Source: Chromera velia (lineage: Eukaryota; Sar; Chromeraceae). Taken from it: DNA of 64,000 nt. The stretch lies in contig JAHBMJ010002400.1 of assembly GCA_018398765.1 (NCBI GenBank), positions 33,947 to 97,946 of the forward strand, given 5' to 3'. The translations under genes and the position numbers were made by a program. The notes under the pieces are model-generated. The model saw only the letters and a program-made list of their open reading frames with translations. It searched no databases and had not been told where the DNA came from. Every line of letters begins with the position of its first letter. Within the stretch, counting starts at the first letter, position 1. Below are positions 1 through 10,597 of this stretch, one piece after another.

Positions 1-959
1 CTGGGCAGTTAAGCTAACAAAGTCAAAGTAGTTCAATGTCAGTCCGACCCGCATGTAAGTATTTCTTCAACCGTGAGTCCGTGACCTGCTTAAGTCACTC
101 CTCATCTCTATAGGAGTAAAGTTCTCAGTAAACTAGAATGAACATGATCAATTTGCGTTAATCGACATATATCAATCTACTCATACATCGATCCACAAAC
201 CGGTCAGATCGAGTACACAGCCATGCCTCTATACACACACCCGCTCCCGTTACATCAAATGATCGATCTACACATGTTGACTTCGCCATTCGCCCACACC
301 CCTCTGTCTACCAAGCTTCGTCTGGCTGCCTGGTACGCCAGACTTTATACAACATCCTGAACTGCCTGCATGCCCTCGACTAAGCCCTCGATCACTTTGC
401 ATGGAGTGGCCCGGCCAGGCAGGCAGCCAGGACGGTCAGACTTGTCTATTCATGGCTGCATGCCGAGGGTCACTTGTGCAAGTCACCTCTTTCTCTTCAG
501 CTTGAAAGCGGGGAATGACGGGAAACAATTCCAAATTCAAACAAATTTGAGCAAGCAGTCGACATGCAAGAAGGACAGAAGGCAGGACTGAAGGTTGGGA
601 GGTCCTGGGATAGAATGGAACAAACAACATTGAAATGGATCACACGCGAGCACGCCCAAACGAACAAATTTCAATACAAAACAAAATGAGATTGAGGACA
701 GAGCCGGATGCAGGCACCACTGGAAAGGCATTGAAGAGCAGCAATTTAAGAATCAAATGGAGGCAAACAAAAGATCACTTCAGACAGAGTTAAAAAGACA
801 GAGAGTCAATCAGACAATCACAGATAGAGACACAGACAGAGAGAAACACTTCACTGCGATTTCTTCAACTAATTCAAATTCTTTTCCGACGCTTTTCATC
901 ATCAGAACAAAAAAACAACGCCTCGTTTTTGGAAGTTCCTTCTTCCCAATTTCACTCAC
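1..959. other. Non-coding flank, no gene seen
   Basis: No reading frame here has domain features or a splice-site context that I can support. The stretch holds short ATCGAT-rich segments near the left edge. From about 770 it is A/G-rich on the plus strand, in the region just downstream of the minus-strand glycosylase gene, so that part is probably its 3' UTR and flank. Confidence 0.4.
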
Positions 960-2330
960 TCACTCTGCCGCCCTCCCCTCTCTGTTGGCCTCAGGAAGTG
1001 GGCAGGTCCCCTCGATCTCCTCCTTCTGCAGGCTGCCCCTCGAACAGGCTCTGCATCTCTTCCCGTGTTCTACCAGAAGTACATGGAGGGGACCCTTGAT
1101 GGCCTCAGGAATACGGCAATTCAAATGGAGAAACGCCGTCTCCCTATTCGCTCCAGAAGGGAGCCACTTGAGTCTCTTCTGTGCGATGTGGAGCACGTGG
1201 GTGTCCACTGGGAACTCGGGAAGCCCCAGTGCGAAGAGCATCACACACGCTGCGGTTTTGGGTCCGACCCCATCAAGGCTGGTGAGGAACTCGCGCACAC
1301 TGCTGCCATCCCAGGAACGCAAAAATTCCAGTGTAGGCTCTCCGGGAAGAGAACGCAAGATCTCTTCAGGGACAACACCCCCCCCCATTTCTCCTCCCTT
1401 GCTCGCCTTGGAGCTGGAAGACATCATTGTTGCTGCGTGTTGGCACTCCAGTGGGAATTTTTTCAAGAGGCCGAGCAGAATTCTGCGCACCCTCTCTGCC
1501 TTGATGTCCGCTAGCCCCCCCACTCGAATGGATTCCTCCACCGCCCCTGGGGGTGCGCAGAGAACAGAGCGCCAGGAGGGGAACTCTCTCTTCAGCTGTT
1601 CGAACGCTCTGGCGGAGGTTCGGTCCGTGGTGTTCTGGGAAAGGATGGTGCGGACAAGACTGTCCAGTACTGGGCGGTCAGTGGAGAAGGAGACGGGACC
1701 GTGGAGGGCTTCTAGAGCCTCATAGACGGACAGAGACTGGGAGGGGAGGGGGGGGTGGAAGGAGGGGAAGGGGGACGGCGACTCGGCGGCAAGTGCCATC
1801 TTCCTCTGCATGGGGGAGAGTCCTTCCTCCTGTTTGATTTTTCTGGACTTGGACTTTTGAGTCTCCTGCTTCTTGAGTGCCTTGGGTGGAGGGGGGAGAA
1901 GGAACGTGCCCTCTTCTTGTTTCAGAAGGCTGGCCTCGATTTTCACGATCGTCTCCTCTTCCTGTCTCCTTCTTTTCTTGGACGGTGTGGGCTGGGGAGG
2001 GCGCCCCCCCTCTCCCTCTTCCTTGATCTTGACTGCCATGAGGGCGGCTCTGGCATTGGCGGGGCGGGAGGGAGTCCCCGTGAGGGTTGCGGTGGTGCGA
2101 GAGGTCGCCGGGGCTTTTTCTGCTCTTCCTCTTCTCTGGGAGGAGGAAATTGCTTTTGGAGGAGGGGAGGCTCTACCCGTCTCTTTCTTGACCACGGCAC
2201 CAGCCTGCCCTTCTTTTTTTGGCATCTGCTTCTGCTTTCCAGTGCCATTTGTTTTCTTCAGAGCACTCCTCAGTGTCCGTACACAAATTTTCGAACTTGC
2301 CGTCTCCGACAGCATTTTTGCCTTCATCAC
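960..2330 (-). CDS. HhH-GPD DNA glycosylase (endonuclease III-like)
   Basis: Single-exon gene of 456 residues. Residues 1-200 are a Lys/Arg/Pro/Ser-rich, probably disordered tail with basic clusters (such as SKKRRR) that could act as nuclear localisation signals. Residues 203-445 form the helix-hairpin-helix glycosylase fold. TILSQNTTD (228-236) matches the conserved ILSQ helix of the family. LDGVGPKTA (352-360) is the HhH hairpin, with Lys358 at the catalytic-lysine position of bifunctional glycosylases, and VDTH (375-378) supplies the catalytic Asp376. Established family role: removal of oxidised or modified bases in base-excision repair with associated AP lyase activity. The C-terminus has CRAC plus one later Cys (426, 429, 443), not the four-Cys C-X6-C-X2-C-X5-C cluster of endonuclease III, so an iron-sulphur cluster is doubtful. 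The substrate cannot be deduced. The start is the first Met; initiation at Met2 is equally possible. It is divergent to the next gene. Confidence 0.85.
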   Translation of the reverse strand: MMKAKMLSETASSKICVRTLRSALKKTNGTGKQKQMPKKEGQAGAVVKKETGRASPPPKAISSSQRRGRAEKAPATSRTTATLTGTPSRPANARAALMAVKIKEEGEGGRPPQPTPSKKRRRQEEETIVKIEASLLKQEEGTFLLPPPPKALKKQETQKSKSRKIKQEEGLSPMQRKMALAAESPSPFPSFHPPLPSQSLSVYEALEALHGPVSFSTDRPVLDSLVRTILSQNTTDRTSARAFEQLKREFPSWRSVLCAPPGAVEESIRVGGLADIKAERVRRILLGLLKKFPLECQHAATMMSSSSKASKGGEMGGGVVPEEILRSLPGEPTLEFLRSWDGSSVREFLTSLDGVGPKTAACVMLFALGLPEFPVDTHVLHIAQKRLKWLPSGANRETAFLHLNCRIPEAIKGPLHVLLVEHGKRCRACSRGSLQKEEIEGTCPLPEANREGRAAE

Positions 2331-2857
2331 TCCTCGATCTCGGCAATTTGGAACGACTTCTCAGCAGAGCGCAAAGAATGGAGGGAGGAGAGGCTAGAAT
2401 GAGTGTCGGAATTTTTTTGTCAGGATCGAATGAAAGCGCAGACATTAGACTCCTGCTGTCAGTGCAATGTCAGTGCATGAGTCGAACTCAGTAACAGTGG
2501 GTCCTCCTGGCATGCATGCAGCGGCATTGCATGCAGCGGCGGGTCGCAATTGTAAGGCCGGGCCATGGCCGGGCCTTAATTAATTAAGGGTTTTTTGGCG
2601 TGCGTCGATGACGCGCGGGCAGGAGTGCATGGACTTTCATCGATCCGCCAGACTGAAGTGTGTCTGACCTTCATGCCTTCATACATATATATATAGCTGT
2701 GTTAAATTGTCACTGCATTGTCAGATCAATCAAACGGCACACAGGGCGCTGAATATCGATCAACCGTTCCTTAGGCACTCCCGTTATTCTCCTTGCAAGC
2801 ACATAAGCAGGTGCTGAAATTCTTTGGGACCAGTTTAATACCTGCCTTGCGCTCCAA
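2331..2857. promoter_or_regulatory. Shared divergent intergenic region
   Basis: These 527 bp separate two divergently transcribed start codons, so they should hold both promoters. Visible elements are two GCATGCAGCGGC copies near 2513-2540, a near-palindrome centred on GGCCATGGCC at 2554-2577, a perfect 16-bp palindrome CCTTAATTAATTAAGG at 2574-2589, and an ATATATATA stretch near 2685-2695 that could be a TATA-like element for the plus-strand gene. Function is inferred from position only. Confidence 0.4.
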
Positions 2858-5441
2858 ATGAATAACGACAAGTCAGAAGAGAGAGAGGACGAAAAAATGG
2901 GCACGCATCCGAAAGAACCAGCAAGCTCGGACAGCTGGACGGAGGCCCGCGAGGCCGGGCTCGTCAGAGCGTGTAAGTTGTGGGACAGCATGGAGGCAGA
3001 GGAAGTCAAGAAAGCGTACATGCGGTTTCGGCCATTTCCCGCAGCAGGCAAAGCGGGAAAGAGTGTGGTGTGTGAATGTTGCGGGTTATCTGTTAGAGCC
3101 TGCTCACTCAAATGGGCGGAGTTTCTGTCAGTAGAGGTGGAAAGCATAGAGCACTACTTTCGTTTCAGGGAGAAGGGCGTTGACATGGGCCTAGGCTGTG
3201 CGATGGACTCTCTCCTCCACACGGGCCACGCGAAGTACCAGACCGACCTGAGCGTCTATTGGGCGCATATCACGAAGGTGATTGTTTTACTGAAGATGGA
3301 GGAGGTTGCAAAGTACGTAGCGATGGGGGGGCGACTGAAGGCAAGACAAGAGATGGAAAATCGGTTTCCCTGCATGTACCTGTCAGCCGAAGAGGCGCTA
3401 GAGCTGCTGGTAAAGAAAGACGACTTTAACTTCCCTCTGAACACGTACGAGAGGGCCAATGTCTTCGCTCTCTCGTACTCCTGGCACGCAAGAGAGCACC
3501 CCGACCCGACGGGTACCACTGCGGAGACAGTCGTGCAGGGGTTGAGAGAAACAAAGAATTGGTGGCTTTCAAAATGTCGTAAGTTTCTTACTGCAGGGTG
3601 GGAAGAGGGAGAGAAGCTGCTGAAGAGAGAGCGGGGTGGCAAGAGAGAGAAGAAAGAAGGGGAGGAGGATGAGGAATCGTGGATGGAGAAACATTTCAAG
3701 AAGCAATCGAACGAAGAAGAGTCTGTTTCTCTGCCGTATTCTACTTGGGGCTTTCCCCTTCTCTTTCAGGATTTCCCCAGCCTTCCTCAAAGGCCACGGA
3801 CTCCCGAAGAGGACATTTGCTTTTCAAAGGGACTGTCACTTCTCTCCTGCCTGTACGGAAATACCTCGTTCCAAGTTTATTTTCTGCGCTGTACAGAGAT
3901 ACCCTCTGATCTCGAGGAAGTGACCAACAGAACCCCATATGACGAGAGGGGGTGGACTAACTTTGAGTCTCGTGTTTCTTCAGTCAAACACAAAGACTAT
4001 ATTCTCCAAGTTGGCCCTCTCTCTCAGACTCTAGTGCAGATTCCTCTGTCTCCCCCCGCATTCCAGAAGAAACTGGATGACAAGAGAAGAGAAGAAGAAT
4101 CGGAAAGCAACCCGGAGGGGTTTGTTGTCAGGTTCACAAACGGCCGAACTGACCGCGAGTTGGTATCTGAACTTTACAAGCGTTTCATTTTAGACACCCA
4201 GGTATCGTGCCAGAGAGTGATCAGCATGTGGGGTAAATACGAGATCGACACTTTGGAGAAGGGGGAGATGCTGGGGGATTACTTTCGGTGGATCGGGGAG
4301 CAGCCTCAGTGTGAGGTAGAGGAGGTGTGTCTGTGGGGATGCAGTTTGAACGCCCTCTCACTTCCTCCACTTGCGGCTGGTCTCTGTGCCCTCTCAACAC
4401 TGAGGGAGCTAGATCTGGGAAGTTTCGGGGGTGCAGAATTTGGGCCCTCTTCCCTCGAGGCGCTGTCGTCTTTGCAACAACTCAAGGTGGGCCTGTAGAG
4501 AGGGGTTAGGGGAGGGAGGGAGAGTTGAAAGCAAATAAAGCAGGGGACAGGGAGACAGGAAGTAGAGGTGGAATTTCAGTCGTCGAGCAGTGTGTGCACT
4601 AGAGAAATTGATCGTGGAGCCAGAAAGCCAAAGAAATTATGAAAAGAAAGAGAGAAGGCCAAAGAAATTATGAAAAGAAAGAGAGAAAGCCAAAGAAATG
4701 AAAAGAAAGAGAGAAACAGTTACTGACTTAATTCCTCGTCTCTGAAAGACAAACCCTTTACTTCGTCAGGCAACCCAATGCTCCATCCATCCACTGAGCA
4801 CGCAACCGGCCAACCATTCATGCGGTATCTCTTCAGACTCATTCAGCATTCAGTCAATCAGTCCGTGAGCCCTTGAATGAATGAATGAAGGAAGGAATGA
4901 AGGAATGAATGAATGAATGAATGAATGAGTGAGTGAATGAATGAATGAATGAATCAATCAATCAGACAATGACCCGATCAGGCAATGTCAGCTACCATCT
5001 AACGAGGTAGAGTCGAGCCGGCCCCTTTTTTCTCCTCCTGTACATCTAGCTGTCAGTAAGCCCGTCAGCAGAGCAAGTCTATCTGCAATAAGAAAAGTCA
5101 TGCAAATGCGCAGATGCCCCTATCAATCAGATGTGACAGCTGTCAAGCAAATTTGATGCATGCGATAAAAAATTCAAACCATCTCTTCGCCCCCCTTGCA
5201 GAAATTACAGCTTCCACCCACATTCAAACGTCAGGGAGAGGCACCGGGAGAGTTCAAGGATTTCCCCGAATTCGCCCATCTCCGGAAAGCTCTTCCATGC
5301 TGTGAAATCAACGGAGTGGCATGGACTGCAGACGGTAAGCTTTCCTTGGAAACTTCAATCGCATCCCCAACACATGGATCGATCGCCAACGAAGGAAAAA
5401 CGTCCACTGTGAGTGTAACTCAATGCTGCACCACAATGTGA
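2858..5441 (+). CDS. HET-like / leucine-rich repeat protein, two exons
   Basis: Model: exon 1 2858-4486, intron GTGGGC..TTGCAG, exon 2 5202-5441, both phase 0. Without splicing, the reading frame hits a stop 9 nt after the donor, in the middle of an LRR. Residues 202-214 read VFALSYSWHAREH, followed by PDPTG, and residues 361-370 read YDERGWTNFE. These resemble the ALSYxW and RGWTxxE signatures of fungal HET (heterokaryon incompatibility) domains and similar domains in protist proteins; this is my motif-level reading, not a database hit. Residues 255-290 are Glu/Lys-rich. From residue about 486 leucine-rich repeats begin (CSLNALSLPPLAAGL, then LSTLRELDLG and LSSLQQLK) and exon 2 continues the pattern (KLQLPP). 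A second GT donor at 5335 could lead to further exons, so the 3' end is uncertain. The cellular role is unknown; signalling or self-recognition is speculation. Confidence 0.6.
4626..4716. repeat. Intronic tandem repeat, unit about 33 bp, three copies
   Basis: The unit GCCAAAGAAATTATGAAAAG followed by AAAGAGAGAA occurs three times in a row, the third copy missing TTAT. It lies in the intron of the HET-like/LRR gene. A GAAT-type tetranucleotide repeat (about 4876-4957) follows in the same intron. Confidence 0.85.
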
Positions 5442-6064
5442 CTATACCAGTAAAGCAACATTCACTTTAATAACACTTTTTATTGATCCCAAGTTTGTTG
5501 GCTAGTTTATTGAATTCTTTTCTCATCTATTCATAATCTAGTTTACAATGCGGCTGTTTTGGAAATATCTTTTGATTTTCAAATGCTACTAAGTTGCAAA
5601 CATGTCATAATATTAAACATGCTTATAGTCTTAATAAATTATAATAATTCTCTAAGCCTAACATTAGTACAGATGAGAGCTAATGACATACATCCAGAGT
5701 CTGGACGAAAGATATGTGTGCATGTCGTCTTACATATCATATGACAGCTTTTGGTAGCTGCTGATCTAGCCGCTGATGGCAGCGGCAGGCAGCCTCACTA
5801 GATATGAACCTAAATATGAACATGTAATTATTCACTACGACTCGCTAGAAATTAGAATAGTTGACAAAAATTAACTTTAATAAAGATTGAAAATCATCGT
5901 TTCAAAGCTATTATTTTTCAAATTCAAATTGTTATACCAGTCTTACTAGATTTTACTAGACATTTAATTTAGGAAGGCGTTGCCGTATGTTGAATTGTTA
6001 CATATGTTTTATCATGCAAATTCCACAGCCTCAAGTAGTACAGTTCACCTTCTTCTCTCATCTT
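5442..6064. other. AT-rich spacer, no gene seen
   Basis: AT-rich DNA between the end of the LRR gene and the 3' end of the convergent LON-like gene. No coding signal was found. A short TIR-like or repeat origin cannot be excluded but no pair of ends was recognised. Confidence 0.4.
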
Positions 6065-8844
6065 CTATGCTCCTTCCGTCTGATTCGTCTTCAAGTTGAA
6101 AAGCCCTGAATAGCCTTCATCGGTCAGCAACGCCGTGTCCATTTCTTGCAGGACATCCGGAGGCACTCTTGTGATCTCACCCAATTCTTCCCTCCCCTGT
6201 CCTGCTCCCCCCTGAGACAATCCCGGGGCCTCACGGAACGCCTCTCGACCCACGCTCAGACCTTCGAGCGCCTCCGCATCCGTCATCAACTGTCGCTGAG
6301 ATCCCCCCCCCTCTTCATTTCGGTCAGTAAACAGATTCCGTCTCTCACCCCTGTTGTCGTCACCCCTGTCTGTCAAATCACTGTCCCACGACCCCATTCC
6401 CCCCCCCTCAATCGGCTCTGGTGCTGTGGAGAAGTCAGGCGTCGCTGTCTGCATAGGCGACCGCACAAGACTCAACGCGTCCATCACCGTTTTTGCATAC
6501 GGACTCTGGGACTGCGCGGCCTCCTCTCGTGTAGGCTCCTCCTCTGCTATCAGGGGGGAAGAGGGTTTCGGGGAGAACGCTGCCGACCTAACGAAAGTCT
6601 CTGAAATCTCCACACCGTCCTCGATGTCCCGTCCCTCGGATATCTGGACCTCCGGGTTTGTTACAGACATTGCCGTCTCCACTGCCCTCTCGTGGTCTCT
6701 CTCCTGCATTCTCCGCAACTCTCGGAGCTTCAACCTTCTTTCCCTCTTGTCCATCTCCGTCTCCTCTTCCCCTTCCTTTTTGTTCTCCTCGTCAACCTGA
6801 AGCACTAACTTCTCTCTCTCCTTTTCCAGAGACGAGAGAGTAGGCTTCAGACCTCTCTTCTTCAGAGATCTGCAAACAAGCACAAATAGACAGACAGACA
6901 GACTATATGTTTCTTCTTCTTCTTCTCCCAGACAGACAGACAGACAGACAGACAGATAGACAGACAGGAAGAGGGGAGCAGGGGGACGAAAAGGAGGTTG
7001 GGAGGATAATGAAAAGAAAGATCTATGATAATTATTTGATAACAGAAGCACCGCTCTCTGATGGCTTTTCCTTCTGCATTTTCGCGTTTCCTTTCTGTTC
7101 GTCCAGATAAAATCGGATCTTTCGGCCTCCTCTGTGGATGACTTGACTGACGCTCCCTATGTCACTGGGTGGTTGACAAAAGTGATGTTAGTTATTTAAT
7201 AATTCTCTGACATGCTGCTCAACAAACTGATTGACTGACTGACTGACTGACAGAATTTCGTTTCTCTTCTTTCTCAGTGTGGCGATAAGCTCTTCGTAGC
7301 CCTTCCACACAGTCAGAAGTCGTTGCTCAGTGTCCTGATTGATCCATCGGGAGGGGGGGAGGGAGGAGAAAGGACGTGAACAAAGAAAGACATTTGAATT
7401 TGATCCCATCCCAAGAAATGGAAAAGTTGTTCTAAGCGGTTCTCATGGCTGGTTGGCCTCATTCAATTTCCTTCCCTCTCAGCAGATCAAGAAAAAGAAA
7501 GGGGAAGAGAGAAAGGGGAGGGGCAAAAAGTCTGCAAACTGCTCATCAACGAAAAAGGCCTGCCCTTTCATCTGTGAGACTTCGCGGCCTTTCACCCTTC
7601 CATGTTCAAATATTTCCTTCATCAACGTGGCAGGCACAAACCAGAGAGAGACTGGAGGTATTCATTCCCGTTAAATTTGGCCCATGTCCCCCCCCCCCCC
7701 NCCCCCCCACCAACCCTGAGCATACAGGTCTCAAATTGTTCTGCCACGTTGTAGTGCGTGTCTGTCGCCAGGATGGACTGCAGAGTCCACACATCCCTGC
7801 TGTTCGGGGCCTCGTCGAAGATCGCATTCATCGCTTGCTCCACCTGCATGGATGCAGTCAGGTTATGTTGTTGTCACGTTCATCTTTTCATTTGAAGCAA
7901 GGGATCTGGCGAGGGCTCTACCTGGTTGAAGGTAAGGAAGGCATTCACTTCCTTGACCATTTTTTCTTGCTCTCTCTCTCTCTCCAAAGCACACGCACAC
8001 ACACAGAGGGAGGGTGCGAGAGAGAAGACTACTCTACGAAGGCAGCAAACACCGACAAGTTTTAAAAAAAGGAACCCCGTCTAATTCGCCCACGGACCCA
8101 CGCAGTCTGGCAGTCCCCTCTCAACTTTCTCTTCTCACCTTCATGGCCAGAGGGCGCCTGTCGACTTCCAGACACTGGACCGCTGTGTGTTCGCCCAAGT
8201 CTCTCAGAATGCCGATCTGCATTTGTAAATAGTCAACCAGAACACAAACGAAACGACATCAAAAAAGCACGAACTAACCTCAAAGAAACCGGGACACACC
8301 ATTCTGTTCATCACTGGTTTTTCATTCGTTTATTTGCCCGCAAGCGAAAACGGAATTTGAGGACCCATGTGAGGAAAAACCAAAGCAGGACAAAGGCGAT
8401 AGCTGGATCCGGTGGTAAGCTTGGGGCAGAGGTTGCACTCTCTCCCTCCGCGAAAACAAATGGGACAACACACGCAAGCAAGCATGATGCTGCACAGGCA
8501 GGCAGGCAGACACACAGTCAAAAATACCCAATCCCCCTCTTCCCGAAACACCCCTCCCTCCGTGCAAGCAGACAAAGACAGACAGACCTGAAGCTCTCTC
8601 GCCAAGTCATACCTGAAGGAGAAACGGAAAGACGGGGCAAAAGAGTAAAGAGAAAACAGAGAGATGTGGGGAAGTGCACAGAGTAAGGGAGAGATACAAA
8701 GACCATTACATGCACGCAGACAGACGGAAGATGCATTGCAAGAAAACAACTGAAACCTGATACACAGAGGGACACGCAAACAGAAGAATCAAAGAGCAAC
8801 TGAAAGACCACTAGGAAAGGAAGCAACAGTCTCTCAGACGACGC

Positions 8845-8887
<43 letters not shown>

Positions 8888-10014
8888 TGCCATCCCGATC
8901 ACTGCGCAGAAGAACAGGGGAGGAGACCGAGCTACGGGGGGAGCAGGCAGCGAAGGAAGATAGGGCGGGAAGGACGGAGAGATGCAGAGAAAGACCAAAG
9001 ACCCTTGGACGCTTACGACATGGCACAATGGTGTCGCCTCAGACAACCTAGCCCGTCCAACTGACTGACTGACATTCTGTAAAGTTGTTCGGACATCGAA
9101 TGACAGAGTCCCGGGTTGGGGTTCAGTGTCGGGTCGTCAGTGTAGAGGGAGACGATGCCAATCGGCACAATCCCGTACCCCTTCTGGCTTTCCATCTCGG
9201 CATCCACAATGGACAGACGCGCAAGGTGTCTGACCACAAACGGACCCTCCAAAGTAGACGGGCCCTTCCAGTCCTCCACCGTTGAAAGAAGACCCACCTG
9301 CAAGCGAGAATATTCATATTATCAGCTGACTCAAACTGTCTGGCGGATTTGAACCAGACTTGTCTCCGGCTGGCGAAAAACTACTAACGCCGACCTGCTG
9401 AGTCGGCCACTTTCTACACATGTGAGTCGGTCGGTGAGGAGACAGGTATTCGGACAGGAGGGAGGCGAGGAGACGGTCAGATAAAGAAGTTATCTCACAG
9501 AGACCTGCACCCTGCCTACACAGACACCTACCTTGCTGATCTGAACGTCCTGCGGTTTCTGCGGATCCGGAGTCTCTGCAAACACATAGGCGAAGACGCC
9601 GCAGGACTCCATGGCTGCCTGGATGCAGTTGCGAATGTCGTTGCCCTTCTCCATTGCGGGACAGAGAATAATCTTTCCGGGACCAATTCCGTCCGACTCT
9701 TCGGGACGTGTGACGACCATGTGAACTCTCTTCTTTGGTGGGGCACTGTCATACTCATCGCAGAGCTTCTGTTCCCTCCACCAGTCACAAAATGCTCTGT
9801 TCGGCAACCCTACGGCCTTTCTGTTTGCGTTGCCGTCTCCTTCAGGAGACTGCCACAGAGAGGTTGCACGTCTCCTTTCGGCGTGTCGCGACGTTGAAAG
9901 ACGGGTAAGAGAAGTATAAGAAGCGGGAGAGACGGCTGTGCGTCGCCGAGGCAGAACCTGAAAGGCAGAGACCCCGCTGAGGGTCGCGAGGACAACACTG
10001 AGACGGAAACGCAT
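6065..10014 (-). CDS. Plastid-targeted protein with probable LON substrate-binding domain
   Basis: Multi-exon minus-strand gene. Supported exons: 10014-9532, 9297-9070, 8216-8139, 7981-7922, 7843-7715, 7334-7252, 7164-about 7052 and about 6871-6065; the last junction is unresolved. The N-terminus MRFRLSVVLATLSGVSA is a signal peptide followed by FQVLPRRR, and the Phe right after the predicted cleavage site plus the Arg/Ser-rich stretch is the bipartite targeting signal of complex red plastids. Exons 1-3 (CGVFAYVF, SKVGLLSTVEDW, YGIVPIGIVSLYTDD, IGILRDLGE) follow the beta-strand pattern of the LON N-terminal, PUA-like domain: strand, VGxLxxVE, hydrophobic pair, then VxPLxDD. No AAA or protease part follows; the rest is helical and acidic/basic (QEKMVKEVNAFL, KKRNEIL, KRERRLKLRELRRMQERD). 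This is therefore a stand-alone LON-domain protein, possibly an adaptor of plastid proteolysis (inference). Two of its donors sit in GTCA repeats, so the splice register there is ambiguous. The single N at 7701 lies in the poly-C (plus strand) of one intron. Confidence 0.6.
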
Positions 10015-10597
10015 AAGGAAAAAAGCGGACCACAGTTACCGAAGAAAAGAAATAATCAAAAACTTGAACAGCCCCTCTCTGGATGAACAGCCAGACAACA
10101 AGCAAGACTCCCAGGCTGCTACGTAGACGAACAGTGACAGCACCAGCCTGAAGAGAGGAGAAGCAATGCACCTTTGGAAGTCGGGCTGAATTTAATCGCA
10201 GAGGAAGGTGATTGAATTTCTTTTTCTGCACCGCGGATGAGGGAGCTCCCAAGAGTTCTGATTGCCGGGGTCCATGCAGCGGAGTGGGCCTCAAGGGGGT
10301 AGGGCCAAAGATGCACGGGCCCGCGGGCCCCCGGCAATGTTCAACGCGTCACCCGTCCAGATCATGTCCAGATCAGACCCAAGATCTGCAGGATTAATTC
10401 TGTGTGACTGTACGTGCGGTGGTCCAAATTCGTCCCTTGTTCGCACTCGTTCACGTTGCTTGTGTTTGTCTGGAAACTGCGAATTGCAGAGGTCGACCGT
10501 TTCATTGTGCAGAAGTTGGTTTGCATTTTTATTTTTCGCGAGCAAGTCAAGGGGATCATCGAGAAGCTTGGGGACGAAAAGAAGGGGAGGGAGGGCA
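10015..10597. promoter_or_regulatory. Divergent spacer between LON-like and PRPP synthetase genes
   Basis: These 583 bp separate the two start codons and should hold both promoters and 5' UTRs. The start at 10598 is preferred because it opens a clean mitochondrial presequence. No TATA-like element stands out. Confidence 0.35.

Noticed and set aside
7681-7711. Sequence anomaly, poly-C with an N
   Set aside because: An unresolved homopolymer in an intron of the LON-like gene, not a biological feature.
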